Shown: positions 51,256-60,830, counted from the first letter of the stretch. The stretch is DNA of 64,000 nucleotides from JAGNKE01 sp964583335 (GCA_964583335.1 CAZOVG010000007.1:62001-126000), one strand, 5' to 3'. Numbers and translations: made by a program. The notes: generated from the sequence alone by a model not told the origin.

Positions 51256-52398
51256 ATGTCCGATACGCTTATACTTTACGCGCAATGGTTGGGATGGACG
51301 GTTCTCTGGATCGTCGTTTTGGTCGTGGGGCTTTTGCTCGCCGTGGCCTACCTCACCTATGCCGAACGTAAGGTTCTGGGCGCGATCCAGCGCCGTCAGG
51401 GCCCGATGACTGTCGGCCCGTTCGGCCTTCTGCAACCGATCGCCGACGGCATAAAACTCTTTTCCAAAGAAACGATTATCCCCTCGCAGGCGCACCGCGT
51501 CGTCTTCCTTCTGGCGCCCATAATTCTCTTTACCCTCGCGCTCGTGGCGTGGGCGGTGATCCCCTTTGACCGCGACTGGGTGGTGGCCAACATCAACGTG
51601 GGCGTTCTGTACCTTTTTGCGATCTCCTCGATGGGCGTCTACGGCGTCATCATGGCCGGCTGGGCGTCGAACTCCCGGTACGCGTTTCTGGGCGCTCTGC
51701 GCTCCGCCTCGCAGATGGTCTCCTACGAAGTCTCGATGGGCCTGATCATAGTGTGCGTCATCCTGTGCGCGGGGTCCCTGAACCTTCAGGAAATCGTGAT
51801 GGCTCCGCGCCCGATCTGGATGCAAATCCTGCTTTTCCCGATGTTCATCGTGTTCCTGATCTCCATTCTGGCCGAAACCAACCGCTGCCCCTTCGACCTG
51901 CCCGAGGGCGAATCCGAAATCACCGGCGGCTTCATGGTCGAATATTCCTCCATGGCCTTCGCGCTGTTCTTCCTTGGCGAATACGCCAACATGATCCTCA
52001 TGAGCGGCATAACGACGACGCTCTTCCTTGGCGGATGGCTGCCTCCGTTTGGGATCGAGGCGCTGGCCTTCGTGCCCGGCATCGTCTGGTTCGGCCTCAA
52101 AACCGCCCTGATCCTCTTTGTTTTCCTTTGGGCGCGCGGAACGCTGCCCCGCTTCCGCTACGACCAGCTGATGCGTCTGGGCTGGAAGGTCTTCCTGCCC
52201 TTCACCTTGATCTGGGTTGTGGTCACCGCCGGAACGCTGGTCGCCTTTGACGCCGTGCCGGGCAAGCGCGTTATCGCGGTCGAAATCCCGGCAGTCGTAA
52301 GCGAAGCGCCGCCCGTTATGGATCAAGAGGGCATGCCGCCCGTGCCGACCATCTCGCCCGACGAGCCGCTCACACCGGATACAGGAAACGGAGAATAG
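51256..52398 (+). CDS. nuoH: NADH-quinone oxidoreductase subunit H
   Basis: This 380-residue membrane subunit has eight helices joining the arms at the quinone site. Signatures are YAERKVLGAIQRRQGPMTVG, GLLQPIADGIKLFSKE, SEITGGFMVEYSSMAFALFF, and the late RFRYDQLMRLGWKVFLPFTL. A ~45-residue Pro/Glu-rich C-terminal tail after the last helix is not standard. It is preceded by the CHAP-like gene and followed after 3 bp by nuoI. Confidence 0.95.
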   Translation: MSDTLILYAQWLGWTVLWIVVLVVGLLLAVAYLTYAERKVLGAIQRRQGPMTVGPFGLLQPIADGIKLFSKETIIPSQAHRVVFLLAPIILFTLALVAWAVIPFDRDWVVANINVGVLYLFAISSMGVYGVIMAGWASNSRYAFLGALRSASQMVSYEVSMGLIIVCVILCAGSLNLQEIVMAPRPIWMQILLFPMFIVFLISILAETNRCPFDLPEGESEITGGFMVEYSSMAFALFFLGEYANMILMSGITTTLFLGGWLPPFGIEALAFVPGIVWFGLKTALILFVFLWARGTLPRFRYDQLMRLGWKVFLPFTLIWVVVTAGTLVAFDAVPGKRVIAVEIPAVVSEAPPVMDQEGMPPVPTISPDEPLTPDTGNGE

Positions 52399-52401
52399 AA
52401 G

Positions 52402-52884
52402 ATGGAACGTCTTTTCCGCTCCATGCTGCTGACCGAAATCGTCAAGGGCTTCCTGCTCACCCTGAAATACATCTTCTTGATGCCGCGCGTCACGATCAAC
52501 TACCCCTACGAAAAGGGGCCGATCAGCCCGCGCTTCCGGGGTGAACACGCGCTCCGCCGCTACCCGAACGGCGAGGAACGCTGCATCGCCTGTAAACTCT
52601 GCGAGGCCATATGCCCCGCGCTGGCCATCACCATCGAGGCCGAGCCCCGCGAAGACGGCTCCCGCCGCACCACGCGCTACGATATCGACATGACAAAATG
52701 CATCTATTGCGGCCTCTGCCAGGAAGCCTGCCCGGTGGATGCCATCGTCGAGGGCCCGAATTTCGAGTTCGCCACCGAAACCCGGGAGGAGCTGTACTAC
52801 AACAAGGATCGCCTTCTCGCGAACGGCGACCGCTGGGAGGCGCAGATTGCCGCCAACCTGTTGGCCGACGCACCTTATCGCTAA
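52402..52884 (+). CDS. nuoI: NADH-quinone oxidoreductase subunit I
   Basis: This 160-residue subunit carries the two [4Fe-4S] clusters N6a and N6b. Both ferredoxin motifs are intact: CIACKLCEAICPALAI and CIYCGLCQEACPVDAI. The C-terminal FATETREELYYNKDRLLANG is standard. The nuo order is interrupted again after this gene before nuoJ. Confidence 0.96.
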   Translation: MERLFRSMLLTEIVKGFLLTLKYIFLMPRVTINYPYEKGPISPRFRGEHALRRYPNGEERCIACKLCEAICPALAITIEAEPREDGSRRTTRYDIDMTKCIYCGLCQEACPVDAIVEGPNFEFATETREELYYNKDRLLANGDRWEAQIAANLLADAPYR

Positions 52885-53015
52885 TCCCCGAAAACACCAA
52901 TAAAATCAACGCTTTAACAAAAGGCCAGGCCGCCCGTATTGTGGAAATTGACTTCCGCAATTTTATTGCTTTATTATAATCAATAAGAAAATAAAACAAG
53001 CAGGGGTGTGGCGCC

Positions 53016-53756
53016 ATGGCGTCCAGTGGCAATCTCGTCGAGAAATGGGTGAAGTCCGTTCAGGTCTCCGAGGCCGACCGCGCGCTCGCCGATCAGGCCG
53101 ACCACCCCTTCGGCACCCCCGCCGAGCATGTCGGCTACCTGAACAACCGCGAGGCGTTTACTGCGCCCGTCCGGCGCGCGCAGCCCGAAAATATGGTCGT
53201 CAAATCCAACGGCAACGACGGCTTGATCTACCCGCCGGGCTACGATCACCTGAACGAGGCGATCAACATGATGATCAAGGATCAGATGGAGATCAATCCG
53301 CTGTTCCGCCACGCCCGGGTCGAGCTGACCTACCGCCAGACCCTAAGCCAACAGGTCCCGACCAGAATTGTCCATACAGACCCCTCCCGAACGCAGGAGC
53401 CGGTCGAAGAAGACTTTGTGTACTTCCTGGCGAACAAGCAGGGCGTGGTCGTGCAAGCGCAACACGTGAAGGAACCGGCGCAAAACCTGAATAAAATGAC
53501 CCCGGAAGCACTGATGGAGGAGGGGCTTCTCCGGCAGTCCGAAGATTTCGAGATGGTGCGTGGCCGCCAGAGCACCTTCCACACGCAGGGCGCGGCGATC
53601 TTCCAGCCCGCGCGGATCCTGCTGCGCCTGATCGTGACCCACCCGTCCGCCGATTATTTCCACAATCTCCCAGACCATGAAAAGGCCGCTCTCCCCGAGG
53701 ATTTTCGTCAGAAGCACGGCATCAGCGCGCCCGATTGGGCACCCCGCATCAATTAA
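53016..53756 (+). CDS. Hypothetical protein with HxD...Hx10R motif (candidate 2OG-Fe(II) oxygenase)
   Basis: This 246-residue soluble protein has no recognised family. It contains RIVHTDPSR (His120, Asp122) followed by VYFLANKQGVVVQAQHV. RQSTFHTQGAAIFQPAR then places His189 exactly ten residues before Arg200. That HxD...Hx10R order is the iron/2-oxoglutarate signature of PhyH- and clavaminate-type oxygenases. The rest is compatible with a beta-rich core. This is inference from a motif only. AGGGG precedes the ATG at 53016. It lies between nuoI and the opposite-strand pagL, meeting pagL tail to tail with no gap. Confidence 0.4.
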   Translation: MASSGNLVEKWVKSVQVSEADRALADQADHPFGTPAEHVGYLNNREAFTAPVRRAQPENMVVKSNGNDGLIYPPGYDHLNEAINMMIKDQMEINPLFRHARVELTYRQTLSQQVPTRIVHTDPSRTQEPVEEDFVYFLANKQGVVVQAQHVKEPAQNLNKMTPEALMEEGLLRQSEDFEMVRGRQSTFHTQGAAIFQPARILLRLIVTHPSADYFHNLPDHEKAALPEDFRQKHGISAPDWAPRIN

Positions 53757-54287
53757 TCAGGTCTCTCTGGCCCCGGCCAGCAGTCGCTCAAGCGGAATAT
53801 GGTAATAGATATTGATCATCTCCACACCGGGATTGTCATCGCCCAGCCCGCAATTCGACAGATGGCTGAAACTGGCCGCCAGACGGCTTCCGGAATCGAA
53901 CTGATACCCGATCTCGAACTGCGAACGGAAATTGATCGGATAGTGCAGATCGGCGTTATTGTTCCCCGGGCTGTAAACCCCCACGCCAAGGCTGGGCGTG
54001 AGGTAAATATGGTCGGTCACCTTGATGTCGATCAGAAATCCGCCCCCGGCCCACATCGCCCCGTCGGCGGTCAGGTCCAGCGCGGCCCAGGGCTTGATCT
54101 CTTTAAACACCAACGGAATATCGGGGCGGACTTCCACCCGGAAATTTACGGTCTGCCCGTCATCTTCGGGAAAAACATCATAATATCCAACCGATAAACC
54201 GAGAAAGCCCGAACCGGCGGCAAAAGCATGTATCGGTCCAAAAAAAAGCCCGCCGAAAACGGCGGCCGCGAGAAAAATTTTGTGCAC
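53757..54287 (-). CDS. pagL: Lipid A 3-O-deacylase PagL
   Basis: This 176-residue outer-membrane barrel removes the 3-O acyl chain of lipid A. A signal peptide ends near Ala24 (FAAGSGFLG). Beta-strands follow, and the catalytic triad is visible as His142 and Ser144 in ASFSHLSNCGLGDDNPGVE, with Glu156 14 residues after the His, the same spacing as in Pseudomonas PagL. The gene is on the opposite strand inside the nuo locus, between the HxD protein and nuoJ. Upstream on its own strand (54288-54495) is a 208-bp gap with AT-rich sequence. Confidence 0.88.
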   Translation of the reverse strand: MHKIFLAAAVFGGLFFGPIHAFAAGSGFLGLSVGYYDVFPEDDGQTVNFRVEVRPDIPLVFKEIKPWAALDLTADGAMWAGGGFLIDIKVTDHIYLTPSLGVGVYSPGNNNADLHYPINFRSQFEIGYQFDSGSRLAASFSHLSNCGLGDDNPGVEMINIYYHIPLERLLAGARET

Positions 54288-54495
54288 AGCCCTGAATCCT
54301 GTCGTTAAGAATCTTTTTTAAGAACAACGCAGAAAGAACTGAAATAAAATGAGGAATGGGATTATTATATCTCGCACTCCGAAAAAGAAATCAAGAGGGA
54401 TTTTTTTCGGCTCCGTATCTCATTTTTTTCACCTCGGCCCTTGCGGCAGGGTGTGGAAAGGATTAGAAAAGTACACAAAATGATAGAGACATCCA

Positions 54496-55110
54496 ATGGT
54501 CGTCCAGGCGTTTGCCTTTTACCTTTTTACCGGAATCCTGATCCTCAGCGCGTTGATGGTGATAACCGCGCGAAATCCTGTCCACTCCGTCCTGTTTCTT
54601 ATTCTGGCGTTTTTTAACGCGGCCGGCCTTTTTATTATGCTCGGCGCGGAATTCGTCGGCATGATCCTCGTGATCGTTTATGTCGGTGCGGTGGCCGTGC
54701 TGTTCCTCTTCGTGGTCATGATGCTCGACATCAACTTCGCCGAGATGCGCAAGGGGGCCAAACATTACGTGCCCCTTGGCCTGGCCATCGGCGCGCTGCT
54801 GCTGTTCGAGCTTTACACGCTTTACGGCACTTGGAACATCGCCGAAATTACGAAAACCAACCGCGCCGCGCCCGTCGAGTCGATGGAGCAACTGACCAAC
54901 ACCGAAATGCTCGGCTCCATCCTGTATACTGATTACGTCTATCCGTTCCAACTCGCCGGGCTGATCCTTCTGGTCGCCATGATCGGCGCGATCGTCCTGA
55001 CCCTGCGCACCCGCCCGGATGTCCGCAAGCAAGATATAGGCGATCAGGTCGCCCGCCGCGCCGAGGACGTGCTGGAGATCGTCAAGGTCACACCCGGAAC
55101 GGGGGTATAG
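54496..55110 (+). CDS. nuoJ: NADH-quinone oxidoreductase subunit J
   Basis: This 204-residue membrane subunit has five helices. Signatures are ARNPVHSVLFLILAFFNAAG, LGAEFVGMILVIVYVGAVAV with the pi-bulge helix, and FVVMMLDIN. A GTRT-like C-terminal extension with RKQDIGDQVARRAEDVLEIV follows. nuoK starts 3 bp after the stop. The 208-bp upstream gap may hold a promoter for the nuoJ-N segment, since pagL interrupts read-through. Confidence 0.95.
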   Translation: MVVQAFAFYLFTGILILSALMVITARNPVHSVLFLILAFFNAAGLFIMLGAEFVGMILVIVYVGAVAVLFLFVVMMLDINFAEMRKGAKHYVPLGLAIGALLLFELYTLYGTWNIAEITKTNRAAPVESMEQLTNTEMLGSILYTDYVYPFQLAGLILLVAMIGAIVLTLRTRPDVRKQDIGDQVARRAEDVLEIVKVTPGTGV

Positions 55111-55113
55111 GAT

Positions 55114-55434
55114 ATGGACACCGTTTTAAATATCGGGATCGGCCATTTCCTCACGCTGGCGGGGATTATCTTCACCATCGGCGTGTTTGGAATATTCCTC
55201 AACCGCCGCAACGTGATCGTCATCCTGATGTCCATCGAATTGATGCTTCTGGCGGTCAATATCAATTTCGTAGCCTTTTCCGCCTACCTGAACGATCTAA
55301 CCGGACAGGTCTTCACCATGTTCATCCTCACCGTCGCGGCGGCCGAGGCCGCCATCGGCCTCGCCATCCTTGTGGTTTTCTTCCGCAACAAGGGCTCGAT
55401 CGAGGTGGACGACATTTCGAGCCTGAAGGGATAG
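55114..55434 (+). CDS. nuoK: NADH-quinone oxidoreductase subunit K
   Basis: This 106-residue membrane subunit has three helices with essential glutamates: Glu in MSIELMLLAVNINFVAFS and in AAAEAAIGLAILVVFFRN. These sit in the proton path of complex I. It is 3 bp after nuoJ and 3 bp before nuoL, so tightly co-transcribed. Confidence 0.96.
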   Translation: MDTVLNIGIGHFLTLAGIIFTIGVFGIFLNRRNVIVILMSIELMLLAVNINFVAFSAYLNDLTGQVFTMFILTVAAAEAAIGLAILVVFFRNKGSIEVDDISSLKG

Positions 55435-55437
55435 CGG

Positions 55438-57816
55438 ATGGAAATCCTTGCCGTCTTTTCCCCGCTCGTGGCTTTTCTGATTGCCGGCCTGTTCGGCAAG
55501 CAGATCGGGCATAAAGGCTGCCAGTTCATCACCTGCGCCGCCGTCATTCTGGCGGCCTTCAGCTCCATCGTGCTGTTTTTCAATGTCATCCTCAACCCCG
55601 ATATCCTGAGCGACCACAGCTACGTGCGCGTCCTCTCGCGCTGGGTGGAATCCGGCGCCTTCAAGGCCGAATGGGCCCTGCGCATCGACCAGCTTTCGAT
55701 CGTGATGATGTGCGTGATCAACATCGTCTCCGCCTGCGTCCATGTCTATTCCGTGGGCTACATGAGCCACGACCCCGACCGGGGCCGCTTCATGGCCTAC
55801 TTGAGCCTCTTCACCTTCGCCATGCTGATGCTGGTGACCTCCAACAACCTGCTCCAGCTCTTCTTCGGCTGGGAGGGCGTCGGCCTGGCCTCATACCTCC
55901 TGATCGGCTTCTGGAACCATAAACATTCCGCCAACGCCGCCGCGCAAAAGGCCTTCATCGTCAATCGGGTCGGGGACTTCGGCCTCGCCCTTGGCATCAT
56001 GGCCATTTTCGCCCTGTACGGCAGCATCAGCTTCGACGACATTCTGGCCAACCCCGGCCAGCACGAACACACCATGATGGGTTTCCTCGGGTTCGAACTC
56101 CACGCCCTCACGGTCATCTGCCTTTTGCTCTTTATGGGCGCGGTCGGAAAATCGGCGCAACTCGGCCTGCACACGTGGCTTCCCGACGCGATGGAGGGGC
56201 CGACCCCCGTCTCCGCGCTGATCCATGCGGCCACGATGGTCACGGCGGGTGTGTTCCTCGTCGCGCGTTTCTCCCCGCTCTTTGAATTTGCGCCCGTGGC
56301 GCTTTCGGTCGTCACCGTGTTCGGCGCGCTCACCGCCTTCGTCGCCGCCACCATCGGCATGACCCAATACGATATCAAGCGCGTGATCGCCTATTCCACG
56401 ATGTCCCAGCTCGGCTACATGTTCTTCGCGCTGGGCGTATCGGCCTACGCGGCGGCGATGTTCCACCTCATGACCCACGCCTTCTTCAAGGCGCTGCTCT
56501 TCCTCGGCGCGGGCTCCGTGATCCATGCCATGTCCGACGAACAGGACATGCGCAACATGGGCGGCATCAAGGATAAAATCCCCTTCACCTACGCCCTGAT
56601 GTGGATCGGCGCGCTGGCGCTGGCGGGCATACCGCCTTTCGCGGGCTATTACTCCAAGGATATTATTCTGGAGGCCGCATGGGCCGACCAGTCCGGCGTG
56701 GGCCTGTTCGCCTTCTGGCTGGGCATCGCCGCCGCCTTCATGACCGCCTTCTACACCTGGCGCCTCCTGTTCATGACCTTCCACGGCGCCCCCCGCGCGA
56801 AGAAACAGGTCATGGACCATGTTCATGAATCCCCCTTTATTATGATCAGCCCGCTCATCATCCTTGCCATCGGCGCGCTGATGGCCGGATACGTCTTCTA
56901 CGGCGGCTTCGTCGGCTCGGCCTACAGCCACCACGGCGAAGTCCACGCCGCGATCACCGACGGCATGCACGCCGCGTCCAAGAGCGCAGACCACAAGGAG
57001 CCCGCGCACGAAGAGAAAGCCGCTGAGCCGCAGGCCGAGGAAGCCAAATCCGAAACCGGACTTGCAAAAATCGAGGGCGCCGCCAAAAAGATCGAGGAAA
57101 AAGTCGAAAAAGCCGTCGAGGCTGTGATCAAGGAGGGCAAGGAAAACCTCAAGGAAATCGAACAGGCCGGCGAGACCGCGCACGCTCTCATCACCTCCGG
57201 CACCACGGGCGGCGAGGGGGCTCATGGCGCCGAAGGCGGCCGCCCGCACGATCCCGGCCTGAATCTCTGGTCTCGCCAGTTCTTCTGGCACGACTCCATC
57301 TATGTCCGCGACAGCAACGACGTACTGGAGGCCGCGCACGGCGTGCCCGCATGGGTCAAATACCTGCCGCTCGTCGTGGGCCTGCTGGGCATCGCGATGG
57401 CCTATATCGCCTACGTCGCGCGCCCGGACATCCCAGCCAAGATCGCCGCCGCCTCCGGCCCGGTCTACAAGCTGTTCTTCAATAAATGGTACTTCGACCA
57501 GATTTATAACGTCCTGTTCGTGAAAACCGCGTTCCGCGCGGGCCGCTTCTTCTGGAAGTTTGGCGACCGAGAGTTCATCGACGGCCTCGGCCCCGACGGC
57601 TTCGCCTGGATGTCCCGCAAGGCGGCGGTCCGCCTGAGCCGTTTCCAGAGCGGCTTCGTGTATCAATACGCCTTCGTCATGATGATCGCGGTTGTGGCCA
57701 TGGTCTCGTGGCTGGTCTTCCGCGTCGGCGCGGCTTCGGTAAACGCTACGCCTCCGGCCATTTCCGCGCCTGCATCCCAACCACAAGATCAACAACAAGA
57801 GGAGAGCCCGCAATGA
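55438..57816 (+). CDS. nuoL: NADH-quinone oxidoreductase subunit L with long acidic/basic insertion
   Basis: This 792-residue proton-pumping subunit is longer than usual (about 610-700). The antiporter core has NLLQLFFGWEGVGLASYLLI, KSAQLGLHTWLPDAMEGPTP, HAATMVTAGVFLVARFSPLF, and HLMTHAFFKALLFLGAGSVI. Between about residues 497 and 615 there is a low-complexity insert rich in Lys, Glu, Ala and His (for example EEKAAEPQAEEAKSETG and AAKKIEEKVEKAVEAV), placed after the main core. The C-terminal transverse helix follows. It ends with an ATGA overlap to nuoM. Confidence 0.95.
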   Translation: MEILAVFSPLVAFLIAGLFGKQIGHKGCQFITCAAVILAAFSSIVLFFNVILNPDILSDHSYVRVLSRWVESGAFKAEWALRIDQLSIVMMCVINIVSACVHVYSVGYMSHDPDRGRFMAYLSLFTFAMLMLVTSNNLLQLFFGWEGVGLASYLLIGFWNHKHSANAAAQKAFIVNRVGDFGLALGIMAIFALYGSISFDDILANPGQHEHTMMGFLGFELHALTVICLLLFMGAVGKSAQLGLHTWLPDAMEGPTPVSALIHAATMVTAGVFLVARFSPLFEFAPVALSVVTVFGALTAFVAATIGMTQYDIKRVIAYSTMSQLGYMFFALGVSAYAAAMFHLMTHAFFKALLFLGAGSVIHAMSDEQDMRNMGGIKDKIPFTYALMWIGALALAGIPPFAGYYSKDIILEAAWADQSGVGLFAFWLGIAAAFMTAFYTWRLLFMTFHGAPRAKKQVMDHVHESPFIMISPLIILAIGALMAGYVFYGGFVGSAYSHHGEVHAAITDGMHAASKSADHKEPAHEEKAAEPQAEEAKSETGLAKIEGAAKKIEEKVEKAVEAVIKEGKENLKEIEQAGETAHALITSGTTGGEGAHGAEGGRPHDPGLNLWSRQFFWHDSIYVRDSNDVLEAAHGVPAWVKYLPLVVGLLGIAMAYIAYVARPDIPAKIAAASGPVYKLFFNKWYFDQIYNVLFVKTAFRAGRFFWKFGDREFIDGLGPDGFAWMSRKAAVRLSRFQSGFVYQYAFVMMIAVVAMVSWLVFRVGAASVNATPPAISAPASQPQDQQQEESPQ

Positions 57817-59381
57817 TTATGCCGCCCATCCTCTCCATTATGATTTTCCTCCCGGTTGTCTGCGCCCTGATGATCACCATCATTCGCGGCGAGAAAGGCG
57901 ATGAGGAAATCGTCGAAAAGAACGTCAAGCACCTCTCGCTCTTTGGCTCGCTCTTCGTTCTGGCCTTCGCGCTGTTCATGTATGTGAACTTCGACAAAAC
58001 CAGCGCCGACTTCCAGTTCGTCGAAAAAATCTCGTGGCTCTCTGCCGCAGGCCTGAGCTATCATGTCGGCGTTGACGGCATATCGATCTATTTCGTTCTG
58101 CTCTCGGTTGTTTTGACCCCGGTCTGCATCCTCGCCAGCTGGAATTCCGTAAAGACCCGCGTGAAGGAATACATGATCGCGTTCCTGATCCTCGAAAGCC
58201 TGATGATCGGAACCTTCTGCGCGCTCGACACGGTGCTGTTCTATGTCTTCTTCGAGGGCGTTTTGATCCCGATGTTCCTGATCATCGGCATCTGGGGCGG
58301 CCCGCGCCGCATATACGCATCCTTCAAGTTCTTCCTCTACACGCTGCTCGGCTCGGTCCTGATGCTCGTCGCTCTAATCGCGCTTTATGTGGAAACGGGC
58401 AGCACCGACATCCCGGCCCTGATGCACACAACCCTCGATTTCGAGTTCCAGAAATGGATATGGCTGGCCTTCTTCGCCAGCTTCGCGGTCAAGATGCCGA
58501 TGTGGCCTGTTCATACGTGGCTGCCGGATGCTCACGTCGAGGCCCCCACGGCGGGCTCGGTGATTCTGGCGGGCGTGCTCCTGAAGATGGGCGGCTACGG
58601 CTTCCTGAGGTTCTCCCTGCCGATGCTGCCGCAAGCCAGCATGTACTTCGCCCCGTTGGTCCTGACTTTGAGCGTCATCGCGATCATCTACGCCTCGCTG
58701 GTGGCGTTGGTGCAGGACGACATGAAAAAACTCATCGCCTATTCCTCCGTCGCCCATATGGGGTTCGTGACGCTCGGCATCTTCAGCTTCACGGAGCAGG
58801 GGATCGAGGGCGCGATCTTCCAGATGCTCAGCCACGGAATTATCTCCGCCGCGCTGTTCTTGTGCGTCGGCGTGGTTTACGACCGTCTGCACACCCGCGA
58901 CATCAACCGTTACGGCGGGCTGGTCAAAAACATGCCCAACTACGCGCTGGTCTTCATGATTTTCATGCTCGGCTCGGTCGGTCTGCCCGGAACGTCGGGC
59001 TTCGTAGGCGAGTTTCTGGCGCTTCTGGGCGCGTTTAAGGCCAGCACAGTCTTCGCCGCTCTGGCCGCCTCCGGTCTTGTCCTCGGCGCGGCCTACATGC
59101 TTCTGCTTTACAGAAAAGTCGTCTTCGGCCCGCAAAAAAACAAGGACGCCGCCGCGATGGAGGATCTGACATCGATGGAAAAACTGATCCTCGTGCCGAT
59201 GGCGCTTCTGGTCATCTATTACGGCGTTTTCCCGTCCTCGGTCACCGACCGCGTCGCTCCGTCCGCCAAATCGCTGCTGCGCCACTACGAAATGTCGCAT
59301 GAGCCGCTGGGCTATAACGAGGCGCGTCTGGACATTGCCCCGGCAGGCATCAACAAGGAAGAAAGGCGAAGCGAACTATGA
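57813..59381 (+). CDS. nuoM: NADH-quinone oxidoreductase subunit M
   Basis: This 522-residue antiporter-like subunit has fourteen helices. Signatures include FFEGVLIPMFLIIGIWGG, KMPMWPVHTWLPDAHVEAPT, GSVILAGVLLKMGGYGFLRF, and KLIAYSSVAHMGFVTLGIF. The ATG at 57813 overlaps the nuoL stop (ATGA). An earlier start would read the nuoL C-terminus in another frame. It overlaps nuoN by 4 bp. Confidence 0.96.
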   Translation: MIMPPILSIMIFLPVVCALMITIIRGEKGDEEIVEKNVKHLSLFGSLFVLAFALFMYVNFDKTSADFQFVEKISWLSAAGLSYHVGVDGISIYFVLLSVVLTPVCILASWNSVKTRVKEYMIAFLILESLMIGTFCALDTVLFYVFFEGVLIPMFLIIGIWGGPRRIYASFKFFLYTLLGSVLMLVALIALYVETGSTDIPALMHTTLDFEFQKWIWLAFFASFAVKMPMWPVHTWLPDAHVEAPTAGSVILAGVLLKMGGYGFLRFSLPMLPQASMYFAPLVLTLSVIAIIYASLVALVQDDMKKLIAYSSVAHMGFVTLGIFSFTEQGIEGAIFQMLSHGIISAALFLCVGVVYDRLHTRDINRYGGLVKNMPNYALVFMIFMLGSVGLPGTSGFVGEFLALLGAFKASTVFAALAASGLVLGAAYMLLLYRKVVFGPQKNKDAAAMEDLTSMEKLILVPMALLVIYYGVFPSSVTDRVAPSAKSLLRHYEMSHEPLGYNEARLDIAPAGINKEERRSEL

Positions 59382-60817
59382 TCGGGTTCAATATCGTTCC
59401 GCTGCTTCCCGAGCTGTTCCTGACGCTGACTGCGATGGGATTCCTGATCGTCGGCGTGTCTCAGGGCAACCGCGCGACCGCGGTCCTGACGTGGACGGCC
59501 TGCCTCGCGATGGTGATTGCCGCAATTCTCCTGCTCCAGATTTCATGGGAGGGGCAGTCTATTCTGAACGGCATGTTCGTTCTTGATGGGTTTTCAGGGT
59601 TGTTCAAACTCATGATCCTCATCGGCCTGATTATCTCATTGGCACTCTCGGTCGACTATCTCAAGGTCGAGCGCATGGCGCGCTTTGAATATCCCGTTCT
59701 GGTGATGCTGGCGGGCGTCGGAATGATGCTAATGGTCTCCGCCGGAAACCTTCTGGCGCTCTACATGGCGCTCGAACTGCAATCGCTCAGCCTCTACGTT
59801 CTGGCGGGCATCCATCGCAACTCTCCGCGTTCGGCAGAGGCCGCGATCAAATATTTCGTCCTCGGCGCCCTGTCCTCGGGGATGCTGCTATTTGGAATTT
59901 CGCTCATCTACGGCTTTACCGGCTCTATTGATTTTGAGGTTATTCGCAACACGCTCGATCATGCACAGGGCAGCAACCCGGGCATTATCGTAGGCTTGGC
60001 TTTCCTTCTGGCCGGTTTGGCCTTCAAGATTTCCGCCGTGCCCTTTCATATGTGGACCCCCGACGTCTATCAGGGCGCGCCTGCCCCCGTCACCGCCCTG
60101 TTCGCCTTGGTGCCGAAAATCGCTGCGTTTGGCCTGATGCTGCGCGTTTTGTTCTACGCCTTTTTGCCCATGTCTGGGGAGTGGGTGCAGATCGTCTATT
60201 TCCTGTCCGCCGCCTCCATGATCGTCGGCGCGTTCGCCGCTCTGGCGCAGGACAACATCAAACGCCTGATTGCCTACAGCTCAATCGGCAACATGGGCTA
60301 TGCTCTCATCGGCGTTGTCGCAGGAACACCCGAAGGGGCAGGGGCGGTCATACTCTACCTGTTTATCTATATGATGATGACGGCGGGCGTATTCTCGGTC
60401 ATCCTCTGCATGCGCAGACAGGGGCTGATGGCCATGCAGGTCAGCGACCTCGCAGGCCTCTCCCGCCATAGCCCGATGATGGCGTACGCCATGGCTGCTC
60501 TGATGTTCTCGATGAGCGGCATACCGCCTCTCGCGGGATTCTTCGGAAAGTTTTTTATCTTCCTCGCCGCGGTGGAACAGGGATATATCGCCCTCGTCAT
60601 CATCGGGGTGCTCAGCTCGGTCGTCTCCGCCTATTACTACCTCCGCATCGTCAAAATCATGTTCTTTGACGAACCGGCTGACCCGTTTGACCGCGGCATG
60701 ACGCTCGAAAAGCGGGTTATTCTGTTCATCTCGGTGATATTTGTGATCGGCTTCATTCTCAAACCGAACCCGATCGTGGACAGCGCGATGGCCGCCGCCA
60801 AGGCGCTTTTGCTTTAG
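59378..60817 (+). CDS. nuoN: NADH-quinone oxidoreductase subunit N
   Basis: This 479-residue antiporter-like subunit shows MALELQSLSLYVLAGIHRNS, SSGMLLFGISLIYGFTGSID, FHMWTPDVYQGAPAPVTALF, NIKRLIAYSSIGNMGYALIG, and a C-terminal LSSVVSAYYYLRIVKIMFFD. It completes the set of fourteen nuo genes. birA follows after 13 bp, as often in alphaproteobacteria. Confidence 0.96.
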   Translation: MIGFNIVPLLPELFLTLTAMGFLIVGVSQGNRATAVLTWTACLAMVIAAILLLQISWEGQSILNGMFVLDGFSGLFKLMILIGLIISLALSVDYLKVERMARFEYPVLVMLAGVGMMLMVSAGNLLALYMALELQSLSLYVLAGIHRNSPRSAEAAIKYFVLGALSSGMLLFGISLIYGFTGSIDFEVIRNTLDHAQGSNPGIIVGLAFLLAGLAFKISAVPFHMWTPDVYQGAPAPVTALFALVPKIAAFGLMLRVLFYAFLPMSGEWVQIVYFLSAASMIVGAFAALAQDNIKRLIAYSSIGNMGYALIGVVAGTPEGAGAVILYLFIYMMMTAGVFSVILCMRRQGLMAMQVSDLAGLSRHSPMMAYAMAALMFSMSGIPPLAGFFGKFFIFLAAVEQGYIALVIIGVLSSVVSAYYYLRIVKIMFFDEPADPFDRGMTLEKRVILFISVIFVIGFILKPNPIVDSAMAAAKALLL

Positions 60818-60830
60818 TGCGTTCCGCCCC

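Noticed and set aside
52951..52980. TATAAT at 52975 as promoter for the HxD gene
   Set aside because: No acceptable -35 at 16-18 bp; TTGACT lies 21 bp or more upstream.
55891..57813. 640-codon minus-strand frame opposite nuoL
   Set aside because: It is the antisense of a strongly supported nuo gene in GC-rich DNA, with Glu/Gly/Arg/His-rich composition and no motif.
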